Below are positions 31,550 to 38,395 of a stretch of DNA of 38,395 nucleotides, piece by piece. Position 1 is the stretch's first letter. Every line of letters begins with the position of its first letter. The DNA comes from a virus. Both the position numbers and the translations under genes were made by a program. Below the pieces are notes generated by a model that had not been told where the DNA came from, searched no databases, and worked only from the letters and a program-made list of their open reading frames with translations. The stretch is from positions 1 to 38,395 of the IMG/VR virus record IMGVR_UViG_3300021511_000224. One strand, 5' to 3'.

Positions 31550-34500
31550 ATGGTTCGTGCAGCATCACCAGCGACGGTCACAGGTGGCAGCGGGTTTGGA
31601 TTCGAAGATCAGGTTGGCGCGTACTACCTCGCTCACCTGCTGGCGTGCCGCATGCCCCTCGGGAAGGAGTTCGGACCGATCCAATCGATTCAGTTCCAGG
31701 TCCGCGATGCCGGATGGCTCTTGGACGATCTGCTCTTGGTCACGGCTGGGGACGGACGGGCGCGGTCATTCTCAATCTCGATCAAAAGCAATCGGCAAGT
31801 CACGCGAAACGGGTTTCCTACGGATTTTGTGCGGTCGGCGTGGGAACAATGGCTTGGCATCGACAAGGAGGTTTTCCAGGAAGAACGAGACATTATTGGG
31901 CTCGTCACTGGCGAGCTCGCCAGCGTGGTAAGAACCGCCTGGAGCGCTCTGCTTCGCGCTGCGATGGAAACAGACCCCGCACGTCTTGCGCAACGGATTG
32001 CCACCCCCCGGCTTTCCTCCAAAGTCCAGCGTGCGTTATTCGCAAGCCTCCAGTGCCCTTCGGATCTGCGAGCCCGAGACAAAACGGATGACCTTGCCGC
32101 GGCACGCCTAATACGACATCTTCGGTTGCTTCACCTTGACTTTACGGAAGAACCGTCAGCCCATCGTGATGATGCTATCGACATTTGCCGATCACTTCTC
32201 GACGCCGAATCGTCACACGAGGCGGCGTCTCTCTGGGATCACCTGGTAGGAGTAGTGAGCGACAAGCGACAGTGCGGCGGGTCGATCGGTCTACCTGAGA
32301 TCCTCCGCGCACTACGGAACGAGCACCGGTTGAAGGACTACGCCGATTATCGCGCGGATTGGAGGAATCTCGAACGTCGTACAGCTGAGTCAATGGATGA
32401 CATCTTGGACACTGTTGGCGGGAACGTATCGCTGCTCCGCTACGAGCAGTTGGAATCGATCCAGGGCCAGCTCCGAGAGATACGTGCGATCGTGCTGCTG
32501 GGCAATTCAGGATGCGGGAAGTCCGCCCTGGCGAAACGCACAGCCCAGCGACTAGGTGGTTTCGACAAGGTCGTGTGGCTGGACGGAAGCAGCCTGAATG
32601 CCCCCGACTTGATGTCGGTGGAGCGATCATTGGGTCTAGCAAACAGTTTTGAGGAGCTCCTGAGGTCCATTCCGGCGACGCGGGCGCTACTCGTGCTCGA
32701 TGGTATCGACCGGTTTTCAGAACAAGCCCTGCAACGCACCGTTCGCATTCTCCGGCTCTGTGATCTCGATGGACCTGCAAGCCCCTGGCATGTACTCGCG
32801 ACATCGAGCCCAGAGAGGTGGGAAGTCACAGCTACGCAACTATCCGCTGATGGAGGATGGCCGACCAAGTTCGATGTTCTCCCGATCGGCGACCCACTGC
32901 CGGAGGAAACTGTGATGCTTCTGGAGGCATGTCCGTCGCTCCGACCTCTTGCGCTCAGGACCGAACTCCAGCCGCTGTTGTCCAACCTCAAAACATTTGA
33001 CTGGGTCGCGGTCGCATCGATGCAGCATCTTGACGCTGGTCCGAGTTCCTGGGTAGGCATGTCCGATGTCGTCGATTGGGTTTGGGCACGATGGATAGGC
33101 CAAGGAGGGGATCGTCACGCCCGCGCAGGCTTGCTCAAGAAACTCGGGGAGACCGAAGCCTCCTCTCTTGAGAACGGCGTCCCGACGTCGTGCCTGACCG
33201 GCCCGGAACTTACGACGTTAGGCGCGCTTGCGAACTCCGGGCTTCTCGTCGTCAAGGACGAGCGCGCCCGATTTGCGCACGATCTCTTGTCAGATTGGGC
33301 ACGACTCCGGATATTGATGGGTCAGGAGGCGACCCTGGCTGAGGAGCTCAAAACACGAGTTACTTCTCCTCGCTGGCATCGCGCGATCCGGCTGTACGGT
33401 CAACGTCTTTTGGAACACTGCCGGACGGACACGTCGTCCTGGCAGGCCGTCATGCGGCGATTGTCCGCCGAGTCTAACGAGGACATTCTCGCCCGCGATC
33501 TTCTACTCGAATCAGTGATCTTCGCGACTAACGGCCGTGTGCTCCTTGAACATCTGCTGCCCGAGCTTCTTGCCGAGAATGGGTTGCTGCTGAACCGGTT
33601 GCTCAAGCGGTTCCTGCATGTGGCCACCTATCCCGATCCGCGCATTCCCGAGGTCGCGGAAACCGAAGATACGAAACATTACTTTGCCTCTGAATTCCGC
33701 GTGCCACTCCTGCCGTACTGGCCGCCAATGCTGGCGTTCTTGCATCGGCATAAGGGCGAGGTGATTCCGATCAGTTGGCATCTCACGGCCAGGGTATGCG
33801 GACTGTGGTTGAGCGCCCTGCCCAGCGACATGGGGCCGGGCCGCCCGTTTCCTTGGCGACGCCAAGCGGCGGTGGTCACTGTTGCCGCCGCCCGGGAGGT
33901 TCAAGGTCTCAAGGCGGCGGGCGTACACATTTTGGATGACTTGGACCAAGCGGTCTACGAAGCCGCACTTGCGGCCGTCCCGGACCTGCCCGAAGAGGTA
34001 TCCTCACTCGCGCTCGAGCTCGCACGGCGCTGTGATGAGTCACCCGAGATTCAAACGCGGGCTCATGCTTATAAGGTACGTGTCGCCAAAAATGCGCTGG
34101 ATCGGCAACAACAAAACGCGGTACTCGCGAGTCTCTCCGGCGTCCCTTCCTTGGGACGGGCTAGGCGAGGTCCGCGTAAAGAGCCCTGGCCAGATGGTCC
34201 GCGCGAACGCGTTGACGACGGCTTTCAGGAAGCGTGCCTGAAGGGTCCCGCGATGATCCCCCTGATCCGCGCACTGCCGGAGACGGCGCTGGAAGTTCTG
34301 CTGGCGGTCTGTATCGAGCCACCAGCATACGAGGGCTGGGATGGTAGCGACTGGTTGCTTGATCACATAGGGACCACCCACTCGCGAGACCTTTACCCTC
34401 CGATGTACTTTCGCGGACCCTTCTTGCCGTTTCTCCAACTCCAACCTGTGCATGGGCTCGAGTTTATCTTGCGGCTGGTCAACTTCGCCACCGAGCGCTG

Positions 34501-36907
34501 GCAATACTCGGAAGAGCAGCACGCAAATCGCTTCGGCGCACCGAGCGTCAAGCCCGCGCCCGTGGTCTCTGTCCCGCTCGACGATGGACCCGTGCAGTGG
34601 GTTGGCGATCACCGGCCCTACGGATGGTATCGGCATCTCTGGATTCACGCTGACTGTGTTACCAGCGCGTTGATGGCGCTTGAGAAATGGTTCTACGACG
34701 AGTTGGATGCCGGCCATGACGTGAGTCGGTGGATTGAGTTGATTCTTCGTCGTTCGAGGTCGAATGCGTTCGCCGGGGTTCTCTCCGCCTTAGGCAAGAG
34801 GGAGCCGAAGCTGTTCGAGGGACCGTTGCGGCCACTTCTCGGAATATGGCGAATCTACGATTGGGATTACCAGCTCGTCATGAACGGCGATGTGTGGCGC
34901 ATCGAGATGATGAGTTGGGTACGGGGGGGCGAGACCGTCTATAATGGTGTGCGCGACTGGCACATGTTCGCTCACCGCAAGGGGTCGCTTCGAGACCTAG
35001 CCGTCCTACTCATGCTTTCCAACGCTGAGCTGGCAAAGTGGTTCGAATCAATCCGCGCAAATTGGACCAGTGAGCTCGCAGGCGATCCAGACAATGAATC
35101 GCTGGAGCTGCTTCTCGCGAGGTTCGATCCTGCGAACTACCAACGCTCCCGCCTCGACGATGGGCGATACCAGATTGGCCTCGTCTGGCCCGAACACTTG
35201 CGAGAGCGGATCGAAGCTGCGGCCAGTGATGATGAGGACGCCTTGGCTTTGATGGGCTTCCCCCTGAGGTGCCACCGCATCATTGAAGAGCGGAATGCAC
35301 TGACTGACGCTGACCTCCCCAATTTCTGGAATGAACTTCAGCGCTTTGCCGTGCCGGTTGACGAGAGTGAGCGGGAGGAATCCTCCAGGTCCCGGGCTGA
35401 CGCGCTCTGCGCTGGCATCGCGGTGCTTCTGCTCCTTCACCGCGAATGGCTAAGAAGCGACTCTGCACGAGAGCAGTGGTGCCTGGAACAACTTGAGGGA
35501 ATCTGGTCCCGCCCACCACAGCGCGACGAGTTTGCGGTTCCAAACTCGGTCATGCCGACAGCTTGGGACCGGGCCTTCGCGAAGTGTGCCGTCGTACTTC
35601 TGTCGGAGGCACCGGACGACGAGCTGCGCCGGCGTTGGGTCGCTGCCAGTGTGACTGCGTATCACTACGAAGCGACCAGTACGGCCATGCATATGGCTCG
35701 CGACCTCCGAAGACATCTCGGCGACGACTTCATGCGACTCACGAACCTCGTTGTGTTGTGGGCCGGTCTTCGCGGTACAGTCCACCGTGCGCAATCACTG
35801 GGCTTCGGGCTTTCACGGTGGAATCGATGGTATGGCGCGATGATAGCGGCTTTTGTTGCAAGGTTGCTCCCAACTCAGCCATTGTCTTGGCAGCGAATCG
35901 GCGCTGCGGCAGAGCGCCTTGGTGTGCGCATGACAAGGAGGAAGTACCCAGGATTCGGGATGGCTGATCCCGCGGAGAGCGAGGACAGCGTCAGGAATCG
36001 GCGCTCCCGCAGGAAGCGATCCCATCCAGGGTTCGACCCGCGCACAATCCAAGCCGGTTTCGGATGGCTCGTGGATATCGACATCGCGCGGGGCGCCAGC
36101 GAACGAAATTCATGGATAGGGCTGGTTCATGAGGTGTTGGGCGTAACACTTCGAATGCTGCCCAGCACCGAGGAAGACCAGGAAGTGGATGGGACTCCTT
36201 ACGAGCTCGACCACTGGGTCTTCGAGCTTGTCGCGAAAGTCATCCCGAAGCTGACTCCGGAGGAGAACGCCGAGTCGCTGTGGCGACCAATCCTGGAGCT
36301 CGGACCAGCAGCCCACTACTGGGTTGAGGGTTTCCTCAGTGATTGGTTCATCCATGGAGAGAGAGCTTCGCCAGCCCCCGAACTCTTTGTCAGCCATTGG
36401 CACGCGATGATCCGGCACGCCCTCCAGTCGCCAACATGGACACCCGGCAGTTGGCTAAGTCGCCGGCATTTGGAGGACATGTTCATTCAGCTCATGGGAT
36501 TAGGCTGGGCTGCGGAGGCCGTGAGGGAAGCCAAGTATGCTGCCGAGATAGAGTCAATGCTGCCGGCGTACAAGGCCTGGGCCCACCGCTGGCTTCAGCA
36601 CTCGCGTTCGGCAGCAAGCTTTGCCGCTTTTCTTGCACGCCCCGCCGGCCGCAAACTGATCTCCCCGGGCATCCGCTGGCTTCACAGTGCCGTTGCGGGC
36701 TACGATGACCGTGACTGGCGGTGGGACAATCTGGAAGGCAACCTCGTGGAGGCGCTTCATGCGTGTTGGTCGCAGCAGGGTCACCTCCTTGGTAACAACC
36801 GAGACCTCAAGGACGCCTTCTTCGGCTTGTTGGGACTCCTTACCCGCCGTCAGACCCCAAGCGCCATGGAGCTTCGTGACCGAGTGTTGCGCTCGATCCA
36901 AACCTAG
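31550..36907 (+). CDS. Giant nuclease-STAND NTPase (Avs-like), predicted defence protein
   Basis: 1785 residues, the only plus-strand gene and the largest. N-terminus: a PD-(D/E)XK-like nuclease with Glu19 ('GFGFEDQVGAYYL'), Asp59/Asp60 ('LLDDLLLV') and Lys79 ('FSISIKSNRQ'), the layout of Mrr/Cap4-type effectors with S-x-K in place of E-x-K. A P-loop NTPase follows: Walker A 'GNSGCGKS' at 318-325 and Walker B 'LLVLDGID' near Asp384. About 1300 residues of helical sequence with many Trp then form a possible sensor; no standard repeats are evident. Architecture effector-NTPase-sensor is that of STAND (NLR-like) antiphage proteins. Base use is more AT-rich than the minus-strand genes. Target and exact family unknown. 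Confidence 0.8.
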   Translation: MVRAASPATVTGGSGFGFEDQVGAYYLAHLLACRMPLGKEFGPIQSIQFQVRDAGWLLDDLLLVTAGDGRARSFSISIKSNRQVTRNGFPTDFVRSAWEQWLGIDKEVFQEERDIIGLVTGELASVVRTAWSALLRAAMETDPARLAQRIATPRLSSKVQRALFASLQCPSDLRARDKTDDLAAARLIRHLRLLHLDFTEEPSAHRDDAIDICRSLLDAESSHEAASLWDHLVGVVSDKRQCGGSIGLPEILRALRNEHRLKDYADYRADWRNLERRTAESMDDILDTVGGNVSLLRYEQLESIQGQLREIRAIVLLGNSGCGKSALAKRTAQRLGGFDKVVWLDGSSLNAPDLMSVERSLGLANSFEELLRSIPATRALLVLDGIDRFSEQALQRTVRILRLCDLDGPASPWHVLATSSPERWEVTATQLSADGGWPTKFDVLPIGDPLPEETVMLLEACPSLRPLALRTELQPLLSNLKTFDWVAVASMQHLDAGPSSWVGMSDVVDWVWARWIGQGGDRHARAGLLKKLGETEASSLENGVPTSCLTGPELTTLGALANSGLLVVKDERARFAHDLLSDWARLRILMGQEATLAEELKTRVTSPRWHRAIRLYGQRLLEHCRTDTSSWQAVMRRLSAESNEDILARDLLLESVIFATNGRVLLEHLLPELLAENGLLLNRLLKRFLHVATYPDPRIPEVAETEDTKHYFASEFRVPLLPYWPPMLAFLHRHKGEVIPISWHLTARVCGLWLSALPSDMGPGRPFPWRRQAAVVTVAAAREVQGLKAAGVHILDDLDQAVYEAALAAVPDLPEEVSSLALELARRCDESPEIQTRAHAYKVRVAKNALDRQQQNAVLASLSGVPSLGRARRGPRKEPWPDGPRERVDDGFQEACLKGPAMIPLIRALPETALEVLLAVCIEPPAYEGWDGSDWLLDHIGTTHSRDLYPPMYFRGPFLPFLQLQPVHGLEFILRLVNFATERWQYSEEQHANRFGAPSVKPAPVVSVPLDDGPVQWVGDHRPYGWYRHLWIHADCVTSALMALEKWFYDELDAGHDVSRWIELILRRSRSNAFAGVLSALGKREPKLFEGPLRPLLGIWRIYDWDYQLVMNGDVWRIEMMSWVRGGETVYNGVRDWHMFAHRKGSLRDLAVLLMLSNAELAKWFESIRANWTSELAGDPDNESLELLLARFDPANYQRSRLDDGRYQIGLVWPEHLRERIEAAASDDEDALALMGFPLRCHRIIEERNALTDADLPNFWNELQRFAVPVDESEREESSRSRADALCAGIAVLLLLHREWLRSDSAREQWCLEQLEGIWSRPPQRDEFAVPNSVMPTAWDRAFAKCAVVLLSEAPDDELRRRWVAASVTAYHYEATSTAMHMARDLRRHLGDDFMRLTNLVVLWAGLRGTVHRAQSLGFGLSRWNRWYGAMIAAFVARLLPTQPLSWQRIGAAAERLGVRMTRRKYPGFGMADPAESEDSVRNRRSRRKRSHPGFDPRTIQAGFGWLVDIDIARGASERNSWIGLVHEVLGVTLRMLPSTEEDQEVDGTPYELDHWVFELVAKVIPKLTPEENAESLWRPILELGPAAHYWVEGFLSDWFIHGERASPAPELFVSHWHAMIRHALQSPTWTPGSWLSRRHLEDMFIQLMGLGWAAEAVREAKYAAEIESMLPAYKAWAHRWLQHSRSAASFAAFLARPAGRKLISPGIRWLHSAVAGYDDRDWRWDNLEGNLVEALHACWSQQGHLLGNNRDLKDAFFGLLGLLTRRQTPSAMELRDRVLRSIQT

Positions 36908-37260
36908 TCTGCACTGACATCATGTATCCCCGACAGGCGGAAGGCATGGGGCTCGCGCCCATGGCGAAGATCCGACGCCTTGGCCGGGGCTCGGAGTGGA
37001 CGGGCGCGTGGCGGGCGTGGACCCGAAGTCTGCGGCAGGCGGATTAGACACAATTGGCAGATGCATGCGGAGCGCCATGTCGGCGCCGGCGCCGACAAGA
37101 CGTTCTTTTTCTTCACATGGTGGTGGTACTACCAGCGGTGGCTGACGTACCTCGGGTGGCAACCGGTAACACCGCGCGTTCTGACTCGACGTCAGCGTGC
37201 GCGCCATCTATGTCCCGATCGTCGCGCTGGCCGCCTCGATGATCTTGGACACCACCGCGG
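36908..37260. other. Convergent intergenic region, no confident gene
   Basis: Reading frames exist on both strands but none has a ribosome site and sensible composition. One plus frame encodes a curious run of aromatic residues near 37100. A minus frame open at 37211-37330 looks like the end of a protein similar to that at the right edge (see findings). An 18-bp palindrome is listed separately. Confidence 0.5.
37079..37096 (+). terminator. Perfect 18-bp palindrome followed by T-rich run, terminator candidate
   Basis: GTCGGCG-CCGG-CGCCGAC can fold into a seven-bp stem with a four-base loop; on the plus strand it is followed by AAGACGTTCTTTTTCTTC. It lies about 170 bases after the nuclease-STAND stop and could end that transcript where it meets the opposing operon. 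Confidence 0.4.
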
Positions 37261-37473
37261 TCACGGTAGTTCTGAATTCGTCGCTCTGGAAGTTCTTCGA
37301 GTCACAGCCGGTTGCCGCTTCGCGTACTCGGGCTTCTTCGTCCGATTGGTCGTCTGGCCCAGCGCCGTCTCGATCTCACGCAGTGCCTTGTCGCACTCCG
37401 GACCGACAAAACCCTCACCTTCGATGGAGCAGTCGCCGCTCTCGTCGAACTCGATCACGATTGATTTAGCCAT
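37261..37473 (-). CDS. DUF2997-family small protein
   Basis: 70 residues from ATG at 37473 after CGGAGGTG. 'MAKSIVIEFDESGDCSIEGE' then 'GFVGPECDKALREIETALGQ' and 'TKKPEYAK' match the DUF2997 pattern (strand-rich, Gly-x-x-Cys, final K-P-E-Y). Function unknown; relatives sit beside DUF1257 (Ycf35) in cyanobacteria and other bacteria as I recall it. After the K-P-E-Y part the frame becomes basic and ends abruptly, while the neighbouring frame stays protein-like, so a frameshift is possible. Confidence 0.7.
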   Translation of the reverse strand: MAKSIVIEFDESGDCSIEGEGFVGPECDKALREIETALGQTTNRTKKPEYAKRQPAVTRRTSRATNSELP

Positions 37474-37738
37474 TGGACACCTCCGGGCAGTAGTATGGGC
37501 CACCGGGACCGAAGTTCCTGATCTCCCACGCGATCGCATGGTCACGGTTCCTGTCCCGATGCACGATCTCGCCGTCAGGCGTCCTGACCATCCATTCCTG
37601 GCTGGCTTCATCGAACTCCACGTGCGACGCGCGCTTCACCTGCCCGAGCAACCCAAGCTCGTACAGATCGATCTCGTCGGTGTAGAGCGTTACAACGTCG
37701 CCGTTCTCATCGAATTCAAGCACCGGTACGGCGCTCAT
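37466..37738 (-). CDS. Hypothetical protein between DUF2997 and DUF1257 genes
   Basis: 90 residues from ATG at 37738 (AGGCAGGTG upstream). 'VLEFDENGDVVTLYTDEIDL' and 'HVEFDEASQEWMVRTPDGEI' are beta-strand pairs; the end is 'GPGGPYYCPEVSNG'. No family known to me. It overlaps the DUF2997 start by eight bases, so the three genes form a cassette. Confidence 0.65.
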   Translation of the reverse strand: MSAVPVLEFDENGDVVTLYTDEIDLYELGLLGQVKRASHVEFDEASQEWMVRTPDGEIVHRDRNRDHAIAWEIRNFGPGGPYYCPEVSNG

Positions 37739-37830
37739 CTGCGCACCTGCCTCTCCCCGGCCCACATAGCGGCCGGTTTCGTGGTGGGTTGTCGTGGCTA
37801 TCCTCGCCTGCCCGACGACAGGCCGGAGTG

Positions 37831-38256
37831 TTAACGGTAGCCGGTGACGATCACCTGCTGCCGCCCTTGGGGCGTGCGGATGCGCTCGACTCGCCGACCC
37901 CTCCTCTCCTGCTGGGCCTTGATGACGTGGTAGCCGTAGCTTTCCTTGAGTGCCCGCTGCCACCGGGGTCCGTACTTGGAGGTATCGCGCCCGCCGTCGT
38001 ACTCGGAGATGACGGCCGCATACGTTCCGTCCGCCTGCCGCTCAAACCCGATGTCGTTGGACGCCCGGCCGACGTGCTGCCGCCGGATGATGACGTGGGC
38101 GATCTGCTCACGCTGGTCACCGTGGTAGCCATACAGATGTTGGGGATCGTCATGGACCTCGATCTGCTCGACGGTCCAATGCCCCGTTTCCATGAGCGCC
38201 GCGATCAGCGCCGCCCGGTTCTTGAACTGGGTCTTGATGTTGCAGTACATCGACAT
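37831..38256 (-). CDS. DUF1257 (Ycf35-like) protein
   Basis: 141 residues. 'NIKTQFKNRAALIAALMETG' at the start, 'LYGYHGDQREQIAHVIIRR', 'SNDIGFERQADGTY', 'SKYGPRWQRALKESYGYHVI' and a final beta hairpin match DUF1257, the family of plastid Ycf35. Its function is not established. It starts two bases after the stop of the gene that enters from the right edge; an ATG two codons later is an alternative. Seeing this pair in an element with replication genes is unusual. Confidence 0.78.
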   Translation of the reverse strand: MSMYCNIKTQFKNRAALIAALMETGHWTVEQIEVHDDPQHLYGYHGDQREQIAHVIIRRQHVGRASNDIGFERQADGTYAAVISEYDGGRDTSKYGPRWQRALKESYGYHVIKAQQERRGRRVERIRTPQGRQQVIVTGYR

Positions 38257-38258
38257 GA

Positions 38259-38395
38259 TTAAATGACCACCCTCCTCCTGAGCCTGTTCACGAACTTGCT
38301 GGTCTGCTCGCTGTCGTTGGCCGCCTTGGTCCTGATCTTGCTGAGCGACGCGGTCACGGCGGCCTTGACACCGTCGCCCTGGAAGTTCTTGGGGG
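38259..38395 (-). CDS. C-terminal end of an unidentified gene (cut by right edge)
   Basis: About 45 codons ending at TAA 38259-38261. Sequence ends 'KAAVTASLSKIRTKAANDS' and 'KFVNRLRRRVVI'. It resembles an out-of-frame stretch next to the DUF2997 gene (both have K-N-F-Q-x-D and V-T-A-x-x-S-K-I). The family cannot be told from this part. Its last codons contain the AGGAGGAGGG that may serve the DUF1257 start. Confidence 0.55.
   Translation of the reverse strand, partial: PKNFQGDGVKAAVTASLSKIRTKAANDSEQTSKFVNRLRRRVVI

Noticed and set aside
36980-37834. 284-codon plus-strand frame after the STAND gene
   Set aside because: It runs antisense through the DUF2997 cassette, which has good starts and family patterns; only the short aromatic stretch is noted as a low-interest finding.
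1-38395. CRISPR arrays, tRNA genes, rRNA genes, reverse transcriptase or retron
   Set aside because: None recognised by eye. tRNA genes could still be missed without a covariance-model search.

Overview
The window is a GC-rich, densely packed, almost one-directional (minus strand) gene array. It looks like part of a large phage, prophage or phage-plasmid genome rather than a core chromosome: it carries its own replication set (a DnaE-type polymerase, primase, DnaB helicase, RecA, two Cas4/RecB-like nucleases), its own dNTP supply (class II ribonucleotide reductase, ThyX, dNMP kinase), many tiny unknown genes joined by 1-20 base overlaps, and a Xer-like recombinase with a small sigma factor. 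No capsid, tail, terminase, rRNA or tRNA gene is seen, so 'phage' is an inference. High GC, WD40 debris and class II RNR would suit a host such as Planctomycetota, but this is only a guess.

Layout (minus strand unless stated; transcription runs from high to low coordinates). 0-3.4 kb: polysaccharide deacetylase-like protein (cut by the edge), capsule-type glycosyltransferase, N4-cytosine-type DNA methyltransferase and GT-A glycosyltransferase. 3.4-14.7 kb: short DnaE, small ORF, Fe-S nuclease, dNMP kinase, primase, DnaB, zinc-ribbon proteins, RecA and small unknown genes. 14.7-20 kb: membrane protein, second Fe-S nuclease, metallophosphoesterase with an intein in its active site, class II RNR. 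20-22.2 kb: lipoprotein and secreted-peptide cluster. 22.2-26.6 kb: accessory island with a TPR-CHAT protease gene and decayed WD40 and other fragments. 26.6-28.2 kb: recombinase-sigma operon. 28.2-31.4 kb: unknown gene, ThyX, an orphan BrxL-like AAA+ protein lacking the Lon domain, zinc-finger protein. 31.5-36.9 kb (plus strand): a 1785-residue nuclease-STAND NTPase with its own promoter. 37.2-38.4 kb: DUF2997/DUF1257(Ycf35) cassette and the end of another gene.

Three things stand out. First, the recombinase-sigma unit has an internally deleted 0.2-kb relative at 21.7-21.9 kb in the same orientation, so the TPR-CHAT island lies between two related direct repeats. Second, a 31-bp promoter-like motif (CTGACCAAAA-N9-GTCCGTACAACC) occurs three times; in front of two genes it sits at nearly the same distance from the start codon, and it may be read by the encoded sigma factor. 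Third, three defence-type proteins (TPR-CHAT, BrxL-like ATPase, nuclease-STAND) lie within 15 kb of an element that otherwise looks viral, which suggests inter-element warfare or reuse of defence ATPases.
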